In this document: positions 37,421-48,742 of the stretch, piece after piece | How positions within the stretch are numbered: the first letter of the stretch is position 1 | How the letters are laid out: each line of letters opens with the position of its first letter | NCBI RefSeq assembly: GCF_013347965.1 | Contig: NZ_CP048810.1 | Span: 4,773,501 to 4,837,500 of the forward strand | Reading direction: 5' to 3' | DNA from: Pseudomonas bijieensis | GTDB lineage: Bacteria; Pseudomonadota; Gammaproteobacteria; Pseudomonadales; Pseudomonadaceae | DNA: 64,000 nt | Notes under the pieces: generated by a model | Database searches by the model: none | The model's input: only the letters and a program-made list of their open reading frames with translations | What the model was told of the DNA's origin: nothing | Position numbers and translations under genes: made by a program

Positions 37421-40400
37421 TTATAGCGACGGTTTCTCGGCTGTGCTATCCGAAAAATCCGATACGGTCACACGAAGAAACGTGGCGGCAAACTCGTCGG
37501 CGCCCAGGGGCAGGCTGACGATGTAGCCCTGGATCTGTTCGCAACCTTCTTCGCTCAGGAATTGCTGCTGGGCCAGGGTTTCGACGCCCTCGGCGATGAT
37601 GGTGAATTGCATGCTGCGGCCCAGGGCGATGATTGCCCGCACGATGGCCGCGTCGTGGGGGTCGTCGGGCAGGCCGCGGACGAAGGATTGGTCGATCTTG
37701 AGGATGTCCAGTGGCAGGCGCTTGAGGTAGCTGAGGGAAGAGTAACCCGTGCCGAAGTCGTCAATGGCCAATTGCACACCGAGCTTTTTCAACTGGTGCA
37801 GCACCGTCAGGGCCTCTTCGGCCTGGCTCATGATGAAGTTTTCGGTAATTTCCAGTTGCAACAAGCCTGGCTTGAGATGGTGTTCGCGCAGCAGTTGTTC
37901 GATACGTCCCAACAGGTTGGGCTGGCGCAATTGGGCGCCGGCGAGGTTGACCGACAGAGGGCCCAGGCTGTCATGGGTGCTGTTCCACTCACTTAACTGC
38001 TGGCAGGCATGTTCCAGTACCCAGTCGCCAATTTGCAGGATCATGCCGTTTTCTTCCGCCAGGGGGATGAAATGCTCCGGCGGTACGTCGCCAAATGTCG
38101 GGTGGGTCCAGCGAATCAGCGCCTCGGCGCCCACCAGGCGGTTGTCGACGAGGCTGATTTTTGGTTGGAAGGATAATGACAGTTCGTTGCGCTCGATCGC
38201 CCGTCGCAGCTCGTGTTCCAGGGCTACGCGCTCGCTGGCCTGGGCGGTGAGGTCGCGGGTGTAGCTTTCCACCCGGTTGCGCCCCTTGGCCTTGGAGCGG
38301 TACATCGCAGCGTCAGCATTCTTGACCAGCGTGGCGACGTCGCAGCCATCCTGTGGGTAGAGGCTGGTGCCAATGCTGGCGCTGATGAAAAACTCGTGCT
38401 CGCCGGCCTGGAATGGCGCGGCAAAGCAGTTCAATAGTTTCTGGGCGATGTGCTCGGCGTCGCTGGGCTGCTGCAAGCCAGGCAGCAGGATGATGAACTC
38501 GTCGCCGCCCAGGCGCGCCACGGTGTCGATGTCGCGAAGTTGCTCGCGCAAGCGCACGGCAATGCCTTTGAGCAGCAGGTCGCCGACCGGGTGTCCGAGG
38601 CTGTCGTTGATGTGCTTGAAGCGGTCCAGGTCCAAGAACAGCACCGCGCCCTGGCCGCCGTTTTCCTGCTGGCTGTTGAGGGCCGTCAGCAAGCGGCTTT
38701 CGAACAGCGTGCGATTCGGCAGGCCGGTCAGTGGATCGTGGTGAGCCTGGTAATCGAGCCGGGCCTGGGCATGTTTGAGGCTGGAGATATCGGCGAAGAC
38801 CGCAACGAAATGGGTGATCTGTTGATCCCGATTGCGCACCGCGCTGATGGTCAGCCAACTGGGGTACAGCTCGCCGTTCTTGCGCCGATTGGAAATCTCG
38901 CCCTGCCAGTGACCTTCCGCCGTCAACTGGTGCCACATCGCGGCATAGAACGCGCTGTCATGCAGGCCGGAAGCCAGTAACCGAGGTGTATGGCCCAAGG
39001 CTTCGGTTTCGCTGTAGCCGGTGATTTCGGTGAAGGCTCGGTTCACCGCGCTGATGTGCTGTTGCGTATCGGTGATCAGCACGCCTTCGGCCGTGCTTTC
39101 GAACACGGTGGCGGCTTGTTGCAGTTTCTCCTGCATGAGATGGCGTTCGGTGATGTCCCGGGCGATGGTCAGCATGCAGTCTTCGTTGCCGATGGGCAGA
39201 GGGCGACTGGAGACTTCGCAGAGCCGTACCTGCCCGTCGTTGCGACGGATATGGCAGCTGAAGTCCTTCACGAAGCCGTCCCGTTTCAGCAGGTTGAGCA
39301 TCTGCTTGCGCTCGTTGAGGTTGACCCAGATGCCCAGGTCCAGGGTAGAGCGGTCCACCGACAGGGCGCTGTTGAAACCGGTAATGCGGCTGAAACCTTC
39401 GTTGACTTCAATCAGCAAACCATCGCTTTGCCGGGACAGTAGCAAGCCATCGGGCGAGGCGTGGAATGCCTTGGCAAACTTCTCTTCGGAGGTCTGCAAT
39501 TGCTGCTGGGTTTCCTTGAGCTGGCTGATGTCCCGCACTACCACGACCAGGGCTGGCGTCGTGTCGAGGTCGAAGGGTTCGGCGGAGATCAGTCCGGTGA
39601 ACACCTGGCCATTGCTACGGCGAAAGGGCATTTCCAGGTTGCGAATGCTGCCGGCCTGCAAGCGCTGCAACAGGCCCGGCCCCACGCCTTGGATGCCCCA
39701 GATATTCAATTCGGTTGCGCTGCGCCCCACCACCTCGGCGGCACTCAGGCCGATCTGCTCCTCGAAGGCCTTGTTGACCTCCAGCAGACAACCGTCCATC
39801 AGCCGTGCGATCACCAGGATGTCCGGGCATTGGCGGAACACTGAGCCAAATTTCTGCTCCGAAAGGCGCAGTGCTTCCTCGGTGCGCTTGGCTTCGCTGA
39901 TATCTATCATCAGCCCGCGCATCACCGGTTCGTGACCGTGTTCGATCAGACTGACAATGTCGCGCACCCACAGGCAGCGGCCATCGGCGGTGATCACGCG
40001 ATAATCGATGCAGTGATCGCGCCCGGCCAGCACTTCATGATCACAGTAGGTCTGGGCACGGATCAGGTCGGCCGGATGAATGATGTTGCGCCAGAAGCCT
40101 GGGATCAGCCAATGGGAAAGGGGATAACCCAGCAGGTCTTCGGCATGGGGCGACACGTAGCTGTAGGTGAAGTCGCTGACCCTTGCCTCCCAGGCAATGG
40201 CCGACAGGCTCTCCACCAGCCCACGGTAATGGTATTCGCTGCTGCGCAGCTCCTGTTCCAGCTCGACCCGTCGGGCGATTTCCGAGCTGAGTCGGCGGTT
40301 GATGCGAATCACTACCGCCAGTATCCCGACCAGGAGCAATAGTGCAGGCAGGCCGTAGACCAGCAAATCTGACCAGAGCTGGCGGTAGTCATGCACATTG

Positions 40401-41164
40401 CCGACCCACTTCTGCTGGATCTCGGCAACTTCGGCCGGGCTCATGTCGGCCATGACCTTGTCCAGGATACCCACCAATATCTTGTTGTCTCGAGGGACGG
40501 CCATTGCCAACTGATAGCGATAAGGCGTTTCCCCGCTGACATAAAGACCTTCGAGCTTGAGTTGGCGCAGGCTCCAGACACTGGAAGCCAGGTCGCCGAC
40601 CACCGCATCCACCTCGTCGGTTGCCAGTGCTTGCAGGGCTGAGCTGACGTTGGGCAGCGCCACGAGATTCAGGTCGGGATGGTGGTTGCGCAGCAGTTCA
40701 TGGGGGGCATAGTTCTCTACCACGGCTATTTTCAGCCCGTACAGCTCCTTGAGGTTGTGGGGCTGGGCGCCACCGCGATGGGCCAGGATGACAATGGGGA
40801 AGTCCAGGTAAGGCCGGGTAAACGCCAGGTAGTTCTGGCGCTCCGGCGTGGACATGATGCCCGGCAGGAGGTCTATCTTGCCCTGTACGACCTGCTCCAG
40901 CACGGCGGTCCAGCTAGCGGGCTCGATGGGGGTGAGCCTGATGGCCAGCCGCTCACGAATGATGTCGACGTAGTCGGCGGCCAGGCCCTGATAGCGGCCC
41001 TGGTCATCGCGGAACTCAAACGGCGGCCATGAGGCATCGACGCCCAGGCGCAGGTCGGGGTGGTCCTTGAGCCAGCGGAGCTCCTCGTCGGTGAGCGTCA
41101 ACGCGCCAGCTGTTGCGGTCCAGGTCATCAATGACAGCAAAAGCGCGGCCGTCAGTCTGGGCAT
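37421..41164 (-). CDS. SBP-PAS4-GGDEF-EAL hybrid cyclic-di-GMP sensor
   Basis: 1247 residues. A signal peptide (1-~21) is followed by a periplasmic SBP_bac_3 solute-binding domain (~30-260: LRLGVDASWPPFEFRDDQGR) and a membrane helix at ~272-295 (LLVYGLPALLLLVGILAVVI). Four PAS domains (~310-790) lead to GGDEF and EAL. GGDEF residues 886-890 are intact, with an RDID inhibitory site before them; the EAL motif is at 1014-1016 (EALIRW). Both synthesis and hydrolysis of c-di-GMP are possible. The periplasmic domain should bind an amino acid or similar small ligand. I chose MPRLTAALLLSL because it opens a good signal peptide; the frame is open 77 codons upstream without homology. Confidence 0.93.
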   Translation of the reverse strand: MPRLTAALLLSLMTWTATAGALTLTDEELRWLKDHPDLRLGVDASWPPFEFRDDQGRYQGLAADYVDIIRERLAIRLTPIEPASWTAVLEQVVQGKIDLLPGIMSTPERQNYLAFTRPYLDFPIVILAHRGGAQPHNLKELYGLKIAVVENYAPHELLRNHHPDLNLVALPNVSSALQALATDEVDAVVGDLASSVWSLRQLKLEGLYVSGETPYRYQLAMAVPRDNKILVGILDKVMADMSPAEVAEIQQKWVGNVHDYRQLWSDLLVYGLPALLLLVGILAVVIRINRRLSSEIARRVELEQELRSSEYHYRGLVESLSAIAWEARVSDFTYSYVSPHAEDLLGYPLSHWLIPGFWRNIIHPADLIRAQTYCDHEVLAGRDHCIDYRVITADGRCLWVRDIVSLIEHGHEPVMRGLMIDISEAKRTEEALRLSEQKFGSVFRQCPDILVIARLMDGCLLEVNKAFEEQIGLSAAEVVGRSATELNIWGIQGVGPGLLQRLQAGSIRNLEMPFRRSNGQVFTGLISAEPFDLDTTPALVVVVRDISQLKETQQQLQTSEEKFAKAFHASPDGLLLSRQSDGLLIEVNEGFSRITGFNSALSVDRSTLDLGIWVNLNERKQMLNLLKRDGFVKDFSCHIRRNDGQVRLCEVSSRPLPIGNEDCMLTIARDITERHLMQEKLQQAATVFESTAEGVLITDTQQHISAVNRAFTEITGYSETEALGHTPRLLASGLHDSAFYAAMWHQLTAEGHWQGEISNRRKNGELYPSWLTISAVRNRDQQITHFVAVFADISSLKHAQARLDYQAHHDPLTGLPNRTLFESRLLTALNSQQENGGQGAVLFLDLDRFKHINDSLGHPVGDLLLKGIAVRLREQLRDIDTVARLGGDEFIILLPGLQQPSDAEHIAQKLLNCFAAPFQAGEHEFFISASIGTSLYPQDGCDVATLVKNADAAMYRSKAKGRNRVESYTRDLTAQASERVALEHELRRAIERNELSLSFQPKISLVDNRLVGAEALIRWTHPTFGDVPPEHFIPLAEENGMILQIGDWVLEHACQQLSEWNSTHDSLGPLSVNLAGAQLRQPNLLGRIEQLLREHHLKPGLLQLEITENFIMSQAEEALTVLHQLKKLGVQLAIDDFGTGYSSLSYLKRLPLDILKIDQSFVRGLPDDPHDAAIVRAIIALGRSMQFTIIAEGVETLAQQQFLSEEGCEQIQGYIVSLPLGADEFAATFLRVTVSDFSDSTAEKPSL

Positions 41165-41262
41165 CACTGTCTCGTCATGGCTTGGGGAGGATGATTCGAG
41201 TGTAGACGGGCCACAGGGTGGTGAGGAGCGTAACGAGGGGGATTTTATCTGTTGCACATAAC

Positions 41263-41289
41263 AAAACCCCCGGCAGGGCCGGGGGTTTT
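41263..41289 (-). terminator. Terminator of rpoD
   Basis: A perfect 12-bp stem aaaacccccggc / gccgggggtttt with an AGG loop, five bases beyond the rpoD stop. It ends in UUUUG on the minus strand and closes the rpsU-dnaG-rpoD unit. Confidence 0.9.
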
Positions 41290-41294
41290 GAAGG

Positions 41295-43142
<1,848 letters not shown>

Positions 43143-43209
43143 AACACCCTATCCACTGAAGGTCTTGGCGGGCAAAAAACAAGCCGAGGATTATACCTGA
43201 GCTGTGACC

Positions 43210-45168
43210 TCACGCGCCAGTTGAGGTCGGGTTTGATGCGCAAACATTGCGGCTAAGTAAGTCGCGCAATTGGTTTTTCTCTTCGCTGGTCAACTCGCTC
43301 TGGCGAGCTTTTCGCAGAAGTTGTTCCAGATTTCGCTCGCGTTGGCGGGCGGACAAGCTAGTAATGGTGTCGAAAAACTGTTGTTCAAGGTTGTCTCCAT
43401 CAATCAGCCATTCCTTCTCGGCCAGGGCCTTCAAAAGACGTCCCTGCTCGGTACCGTGCCACCGCGCGATCAACTGGAAAGAGTTTAGCTTGGGGTTCTT
43501 CTGCACGGCTTCAAGGAGTGCCACCAGCAATTGCGTATTGCTGTGGTCCTCGGCGGCGAAGTGCCCTGCGTCCTCGACTTTTTCCGCCAGTTGCGGGTGA
43601 TGCAGCAAGGTGCGCAAGGCGGCCAGTGTTGGTGGTTCGACGGCGGCCGGTACGCGCGGGGCACGTGGTTGGTCGCGATCGCCACGCTTGCCGTTCTTGT
43701 CCCAGGGTTTCTTGTCCCATTTCTTGCCGCCGCTACCGGGTTTTTTCGGCGTCCATTCCTGCTGGGGGGCGTAATCCTGCTGAGGTTGATGATAGTCGGC
43801 GAAATCCGGCATCGCGTCGTAATCGATGCCCGGGTCATAAGCCGGCGGCGCCTCCTGGGGCGCGCTGTGCACCAGTTGATTGACCGCTTCGCTGTTCAAG
43901 CCGGTGATTTCGGTCAGGCGCTGGCGCATCAGTGTGCGCAGGTTGGCACCGGGCACCTTGTCGATCAGTGGTGCCGCGAGGGTGGCCATGTGGGCCTTGC
44001 CTTCGAGGGAGCGCGGGTCGGCTTCCTCGGTCAACTGCTGGAAGAAATAATCGGCCAATGGTTGGGCGTGCTGGTTGATTCGTGCCCGGAACGCGTCGGT
44101 ACCTTCGGAGCGCACCAGGGTGTCCGGGTCTTCGCCCTCGGGCAGGAACAGAAAGCGTGCCCGGCGGCCGTCCTGCAGGCACGGCAAGGTAGCTTCCAGG
44201 GCGCGCCAGGCGGCGTTGCGACCGGCCTGGTCACCGTCGAAGCAAAACAGCACGTTGGGCACGACGCGAAACAGGCGTTTCATGTGTTCTTCGCTGGTGG
44301 CTGTGCCCAGGGTCGCCACAGCGTTGCGCAGGCCTTGTTGGGCCAGGGCAATAACGTCCATGTAGCCTTCGACGACAATGATTTCATCGAGGTTGCGGTT
44401 GTTCTTGCGCGCTTCATACAAGCCGTAGAGTTCTTGTCCCTTATGGAACACCGGGGTTTCCGGGGAGTTCAGGTATTTCGGCTTGTCGTCGCCCAGCACC
44501 CGGCCACCAAAGGCAATGATCCGCCCGCGCGTGTCGCGGATCGGAAACATGACCCGGTCGCGGAAGCGGTCGTAGCGCTTGCCGGTTTCGGCATTTTCAA
44601 TCAGCAGGCCGGCGTCGATCATGGCGCGCTGCTGCAACGTATCGCTGCTCAGGTGCTTGTACAGATTGTCCCAGCCGGGCGGTGCGAAGCCGAGGCCGAA
44701 GTCCCGGGCGATTTCGCCGGTCAGGCCGCGGCCCTTTAGATAGTCCACCGCGGCCTTGCGTGCCGGGTGGCTTTTTAGGGCCTGGCGATAAAAATCCGCT
44801 GCCGCGGTCAGCAGTGGGTAAAGCGGAGAATCGGTCGGTTGGCGTGGCTTGTGCTGTCGACCGCTTTCCTCGCGGGGTACTTCCATGCCGGCGGCTTTGG
44901 CCAGTTCTTCGACCGCCTGGGGGAAGTCCAGGTTGTCGTGGTCCATGATGAAGCCGAGGGCGTTGCCGCCAGCGCCACAGCCGAAGCAATAGTAGAACTG
45001 CTTGTCGGGGCTGACGCTGAAAGAAGGCGTTTTCTCTTTGTGGAACGGGCAGCAGGCTGTGTAGTTCTTGCCCGCTTTCTTCATTTGCAGGCGAGAGCTG
45101 ACCACGTCGACGATGTCGGTGCGGTTCAGGAGGTCGTCAATAAAGCTCTGGGGAATCAGCCCGGCCAT
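43210..45168 (-). CDS. dnaG: DNA primase
   Basis: Makes RNA primers for replication. 652 residues. The zinc-binding domain is CCPFHKEKTPSFSVSPDKQF with a following YYCFGCGAGG. The TOPRIM core has EGYMDVIALAQ and FCFDGDQAGRNAA. The C-terminal helicase-binding domain runs from ~500 after a linker rich in Pro, Gln and Lys. It is the middle gene of the macromolecular-synthesis operon, with an unusually long 479-base gap after rpsU, so it probably also has its own promoter. Confidence 0.97.
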   Translation of the reverse strand: MAGLIPQSFIDDLLNRTDIVDVVSSRLQMKKAGKNYTACCPFHKEKTPSFSVSPDKQFYYCFGCGAGGNALGFIMDHDNLDFPQAVEELAKAAGMEVPREESGRQHKPRQPTDSPLYPLLTAAADFYRQALKSHPARKAAVDYLKGRGLTGEIARDFGLGFAPPGWDNLYKHLSSDTLQQRAMIDAGLLIENAETGKRYDRFRDRVMFPIRDTRGRIIAFGGRVLGDDKPKYLNSPETPVFHKGQELYGLYEARKNNRNLDEIIVVEGYMDVIALAQQGLRNAVATLGTATSEEHMKRLFRVVPNVLFCFDGDQAGRNAAWRALEATLPCLQDGRRARFLFLPEGEDPDTLVRSEGTDAFRARINQHAQPLADYFFQQLTEEADPRSLEGKAHMATLAAPLIDKVPGANLRTLMRQRLTEITGLNSEAVNQLVHSAPQEAPPAYDPGIDYDAMPDFADYHQPQQDYAPQQEWTPKKPGSGGKKWDKKPWDKNGKRGDRDQPRAPRVPAAVEPPTLAALRTLLHHPQLAEKVEDAGHFAAEDHSNTQLLVALLEAVQKNPKLNSFQLIARWHGTEQGRLLKALAEKEWLIDGDNLEQQFFDTITSLSARQRERNLEQLLRKARQSELTSEEKNQLRDLLSRNVCASNPTSTGA

Positions 45169-45647
45169 GGCGTTCTCATCATCACTGCGCGAAATATGGG
45201 CCCGAAATCGGCAGGCGTAACCGGGTCTGGGTTTGAGGCACGCTAAATCGGTGGCTCGACCGGGTCGTCTGCATCATCGCTGTCGGGAAGTGTATCTGCC
45301 GATAATCCACTGACGTTAATAACTATCAGTATTCGACTGTTTGAATGTGTTGCGCTGAGTCCGGTAACGGCTGTTCAGGCCTCGGATAGCTCATGAAGCG
45401 GGCACGCAGGCAGGTGCCTTGGGCTGATCGTCGTTAGAGGAATCAGGGTGTGCTCGTCGGTAGCCTTGGAAGGCTCGTCAGGAAAGACGTGCACCGCTGG
45501 CAAAAGAGCCAGGTCTGACGCGGTGAAGCAGGTTGTCTTGGTCGCGTCTGCGGCTTTGACGGTGAAGCATCAAGCATTATTCCGCAAATGCCATAAGCCC
45601 GGCTTGAGGGCCGGGCTTGGCAGAAGCTTGCTACGGACGTCTGTGTA
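45169..45647. other. Long rpsU-dnaG intergenic region
   Basis: No convincing gene. It contains a 14-base palindrome agccttggaaggct (45462-45475) and the hairpin at 45595-45618. It probably holds an internal promoter for dnaG-rpoD and the element that lowers their expression relative to rpsU. The reading frames that cross it have biased composition and no recognisable product. Confidence 0.5.
45595..45618 (-). terminator. Hairpin after rpsU (attenuator-like)
   Basis: A perfect 9-bp stem aagcccggc / gccgggctt with a six-base loop, 30 bases beyond the rpsU stop. No U run follows on the minus strand, so complete termination is doubtful; partial termination or RNA processing fits the rpsU-dnaG junction. 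Confidence 0.5.
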
Positions 45648-45863
45648 TTAGTACAGACGTACGGCGCGGCGCTGTTCGCGCTGAACTTTCTTGGCGTGAC
45701 GCTTAACAGCGGCTGCTGCCTTGCGCTTACGCTCAGAAGTCGGCTTCTCGTAGAATTCGCGGCTACGAACTTCAGCCAGAACACCGGCTTTTTCGCAGGA
45801 GCGCTTGAAACGACGCAGAGCTACGTCGAAGGGTTCGTTCTCTTTTACTTTGACGGCTGGCAT
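45648..45863 (-). CDS. rpsU: 30S ribosomal protein S21
   Basis: 71 residues, highly basic: [20 protein letters not shown] and a C-terminus rich in Arg and Lys. It joins the small subunit near the anti-Shine-Dalgarno region and helps initiation. It is the first gene of rpsU-dnaG-rpoD and diverges from tsaD across 199 bases. Confidence 0.98.
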
Positions 45864-46018
45864 CCAGAGCTACCTTCATTCATTACCGGGGTCAACATCC
45901 TCGCGGCAAAAGAGCACTTGAAGACGTCGGTTTTTAAGGGTTGCGGATGTTAACCCCTCAACGCTCGGAATGCAAAGCCTCTGATCGAAAACCGCTGGTC
46001 GGGGCACAACGTGGCGAC

Positions 46019-46024
46019 TATTAT
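46019..46024 (+). promoter_or_regulatory. Probable -10 element of tsaD
   Basis: TATTAT, 39 bases before the tsaD ATG, with a weak -35 (TGGTCG) 17 bases upstream. It is the best sigma-70 candidate in the gap. Confidence 0.4.
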
Positions 46025-46062
46025 GCGCGCCTTCGAATTCAGCCTCTACAAGGCGCAAACCC

Positions 46063-47088
46063 ATGCTAGTACTGGGATTAGAAACCTCTTGCGACGAAAC
46101 CGGTGTCGCACTTTACGACAGTGAACGCGGCCTGCTGGCCGATGCGCTGTTCAGCCAGATCGACCTGCATCGCGCCTATGGCGGGGTGGTGCCCGAGTTG
46201 GCCTCCCGTGATCACGTCAAGCGCATGCTGCCCTTGATCCGTCAGGTTCTGGCCGAAGCTGGCTGCGTGCCGACCGAGATCGACGGCATCGCCTACACCG
46301 CCGGCCCGGGCCTGGTGGGCGCGTTGCTGGTGGGCGCTTCCTGTGCCCAGGCGCTGGCCTTTGCCTGGGGTATCCCGGCCTTGGGTGTGCATCACATGGA
46401 AGGCCACTTGCTTGCGCCGATGCTGGAGTCGCAACCGCCACAGTTTCCGTTCGTCGCTTTGTTGGTATCGGGCGGCCATACGCAGCTCATCCGGGTCGAT
46501 GGCATCGGCCAATACGAGTTGCTCGGCGAAACCCTCGACGATGCCGCCGGCGAAGCGTTCGACAAAACTGCAAAAATGATGGGCCTCAATTATCCAGGCG
46601 GGCCGGAAATCTCCCGGCTTGCAACGCAAGGGGTCGATGGGCGCTTCGTGTTCCCGCGACCGATGTGCGACCGCCCGGGCCTGGATTTCAGTTTCAGCGG
46701 ATTGAAGACCTTCGCGCTGAACACCTGGCAGCAGTGCGTCAGCGCCGGGGACGACAGTGAACAAGCCCGTTGCGACATCTCGCTGGCGTTCCAGCAGGCC
46801 GTGGTGGAGACTTTGACCATCAAGTGCAAGCGTGCCCTCAAGCAGGCCGGGCTCAAGCGCCTGGTGATCGCCGGTGGTGTGAGCGCGAACAAGGCCCTGC
46901 GCACATCGCTGGAGAAAATGCTCGGCGACATGAAGGGCGACGTTTACTACGCCCGACCGGAGTTCTGTACAGATAACGGCGCAATGATTGCCTTTGCCGG
47001 CTGCCAGCGATTGCAGGCCGGCCAGCAGGAAAGCCTGGCGATAAGTGTGCAGGCGCGCTGGCCGATGGAGCAGTTGGCGCCGCTGTGA
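46063..47088 (+). CDS. tsaD: tRNA N6-threonylcarbamoyladenosine transferase subunit
   Basis: Transfers the threonylcarbamoyl group to A37 of ANN-reading tRNAs, with TsaB and TsaE. 341 residues. The ASKHA-fold opens [19 protein letters not shown]. The metal ligands lie in [11 protein letters not shown], and [28 protein letters not shown] and [10 protein letters not shown] are further family blocks. It diverges from rpsU and is followed by convergent plsY. Confidence 0.97.
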   Translation: MLVLGLETSCDETGVALYDSERGLLADALFSQIDLHRAYGGVVPELASRDHVKRMLPLIRQVLAEAGCVPTEIDGIAYTAGPGLVGALLVGASCAQALAFAWGIPALGVHHMEGHLLAPMLESQPPQFPFVALLVSGGHTQLIRVDGIGQYELLGETLDDAAGEAFDKTAKMMGLNYPGGPEISRLATQGVDGRFVFPRPMCDRPGLDFSFSGLKTFALNTWQQCVSAGDDSEQARCDISLAFQQAVVETLTIKCKRALKQAGLKRLVIAGGVSANKALRTSLEKMLGDMKGDVYYARPEFCTDNGAMIAFAGCQRLQAGQQESLAISVQARWPMEQLAPL

Positions 47089-47096
47089 GGCGTCAT

Positions 47097-47666
47097 TTAA
47101 AAATGCCGTTCGCGCCCGGCGAACAGGTCGCGTAGATTGCCCCGGTGACGCCAGACGATCAGTGCGACCAGGGCGGTCATTGGTAGCAAGGCCGCCGGTT
47201 CCTGCCAGGCCAGCAATGGTAGGGTCAACGGCGTGGCGATCAGCGCGGCCAGGGAGCTGGTGCGGGTCAGGTAGAAGGTCAGCAGCCAGGCACAGACAGC
47301 CAGCAGGGCGGCGGGCGGGTACAGGCCCAGCAGCATGCCGGCGGCGGTGGCGACACCCTTGCCGCCCCGAAAGCGAAAGTACAGCGGGAATAGATGGCCG
47401 ATGACGGCGCAGACGCCGATCCAGGCCTGTTGCTGCAACGAGAGCCCTGCAAGGCTGGCGATCAATACCGGGACAAGGCCTTTGCAGAGGTCGCCCAGCA
47501 GGGTCAGGATCGCGAGTTTGCGTCCGGCCAGGCGCAGCATGTTGGTGGCTCCGGCATTGCCTGAGCCACTCATTCGCGGATCCGGGCGACCGGTCAGGCG
47601 GCTGAGCAAAATGGCGAAGGACAGCGAGCCGAGCAGGTAGGCGAGAATCGCCAGTAACCAAAACAT
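47097..47666 (-). CDS. plsY: Glycerol-3-phosphate acyltransferase PlsY
   Basis: Uses acyl-phosphate to acylate glycerol-3-phosphate, the first step of phospholipid synthesis. 189 residues with five membrane helices. The conserved loops are [30 protein letters not shown] and the C-terminal [11 protein letters not shown]. It diverges from folB across 74 bases. Confidence 0.96.
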   Translation of the reverse strand: MFWLLAILAYLLGSLSFAILLSRLTGRPDPRMSGSGNAGATNMLRLAGRKLAILTLLGDLCKGLVPVLIASLAGLSLQQQAWIGVCAVIGHLFPLYFRFRGGKGVATAAGMLLGLYPPAALLAVCAWLLTFYLTRTSSLAALIATPLTLPLLAWQEPAALLPMTALVALIVWRHRGNLRDLFAGRERHF

Positions 47667-47740
47667 GCTAACTATTCCGGGCGAGGACGCCCTGATTCTA
47701 ACGGCGCATTGCGCCCTTGTCGTGCTGCGGAGAAGAGTGC

Positions 47741-48094
47741 TTGGACAGAGTGTTTATCGAGGGACTGGAAGTCGACACGGTAATCGGTGCCTACGACTGG
47801 GAGCGAGGCATCCGACAGTGCCTGCGGCTTGACCTGAGCTTCGCCTGGGACAACCGCCCGGCTGCCGCGGGCGACGACCTGACCCTGGCGCTCGACTACG
47901 CCAGCGTCTCCTCGCGCATCCAGGCGTTTGCCGAGCAGGCGCAGTTCCAATTGGTCGAGACCTTCGCCGAGCGACTGGCCCAGGAACTCATGGATGAGTT
48001 CAAGATCACCTGGTTGCGTCTGAAAGTGACCAAGCCCGGCGCCGTACCGGCGGCCAGCGGCGTTGGCGTGGAGATCGAGCGCGGATGCCGCTGA
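47741..48094 (+). CDS. folB: Dihydroneopterin aldolase
   Basis: Cleaves 7,8-dihydroneopterin to the hydroxymethyl pterin used for folate. 117 residues. The match to the family begins [20 protein letters not shown]; the catalytic Lys lies in [21 protein letters not shown] use a TTG start at 47741, preceded by GGAGAAGAG, because it gives the usual length. An upstream ATG would add eight odd residues (SCCGEEC). It overlaps folK by ten bases. Confidence 0.92.
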   Translation: MDRVFIEGLEVDTVIGAYDWERGIRQCLRLDLSFAWDNRPAAAGDDLTLALDYASVSSRIQAFAEQAQFQLVETFAERLAQELMDEFKITWLRLKVTKPGAVPAASGVGVEIERGCR

Positions 48095-48612
48095 CTCAGG
48101 TTTTTCTCGGGCTCGGCAGCAACATCGAGCGCGAAACCCATCTATGCGCCGGTCTGGAGGCCTTGGCCGGATTCCTGGTGGACATGCGCTGTTCGGCCGT
48201 GTTCGAGAGCCAGCCGGTGGGTATCAAAAGCGGGCCTTTCTTCAATTTTGTCGTTTCGGCCTTCACGGATCTGCCGCTGATGGAGCTGGATCGTCGCCTC
48301 AAGTTCATCGAGGCGGACAACGGTCGCTATGCGCCGGACCGCAAGGGGCTGCCGCTGGATATCGACGTGCTGTTATATGGCGAACAGGTTGGCAACTTCG
48401 ACGGGCTGATCCTGCCTCGCGCGGAGATCCTCAAGAACGCCTTCGTGTTGTGGCCGTTGTCGTTGATCGCGCCGGATCGGATTCATCCTGGTGTGGGCAA
48501 GAGCTTTGCCGCGTTGTGGGAAGAAGCGCAGATTGATCAGGTACTGGCGCCGGTGGCTTTCGAATGGCGGGGGGAGCAACTTACGCCTTTGGACCTGCTG
48601 CGACTTTCATAA
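48085..48612 (+). CDS. folK: 2-amino-4-hydroxy-6-hydroxymethyldihydropteridine pyrophosphokinase
   Basis: Transfers pyrophosphate from ATP to the product of FolB. 175 residues. Signatures are VFLGLGSNIERE at the N-terminus, FFNFVVSA and the magnesium site in LPLDIDVLLYGE, then LILPRAEILKNAFVLWPL. It overlaps folB, so both pterin enzymes are co-translated. Confidence 0.95.
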   Translation: MPLTQVFLGLGSNIERETHLCAGLEALAGFLVDMRCSAVFESQPVGIKSGPFFNFVVSAFTDLPLMELDRRLKFIEADNGRYAPDRKGLPLDIDVLLYGEQVGNFDGLILPRAEILKNAFVLWPLSLIAPDRIHPGVGKSFAALWEEAQIDQVLAPVAFEWRGEQLTPLDLLRLS

Positions 48613-48616
48613 CGTC

Positions 48617-48706
48617 ATCGCGAGCAGGCTCGCTCCCACATTTGATCTATGCGAACGCAGAGGCCATGTCTGCCACGAGCCCTGTGGGAGCGAGCCTGCT
48701 CGCGAT
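48617..48706. repeat. REP inverted pair
   Basis: Arms atcgcgagcaggctcgctcc and tgtgggagcgagcctgctcg are perfect complements over 24 bases, with a 42-base spacer. It lies between the convergent folK and cca genes. Confidence 0.88.
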
Positions 48707-48742
48707 CAGATCGGCGCACTCACCTGAGCTGCAAACGGGGTG

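Noticed and set aside
45340..45390. LexA-like CTGT...CAG segment near dnaG
   Set aside because: The match to CTGT-N8-ACAG is poor on inspection.
45443..45784. 113-codon frame in the rpsU-dnaG gap
   Set aside because: It runs into rpsU in another frame, with Ser/Arg/Pro-biased composition and no homology that I recognise.
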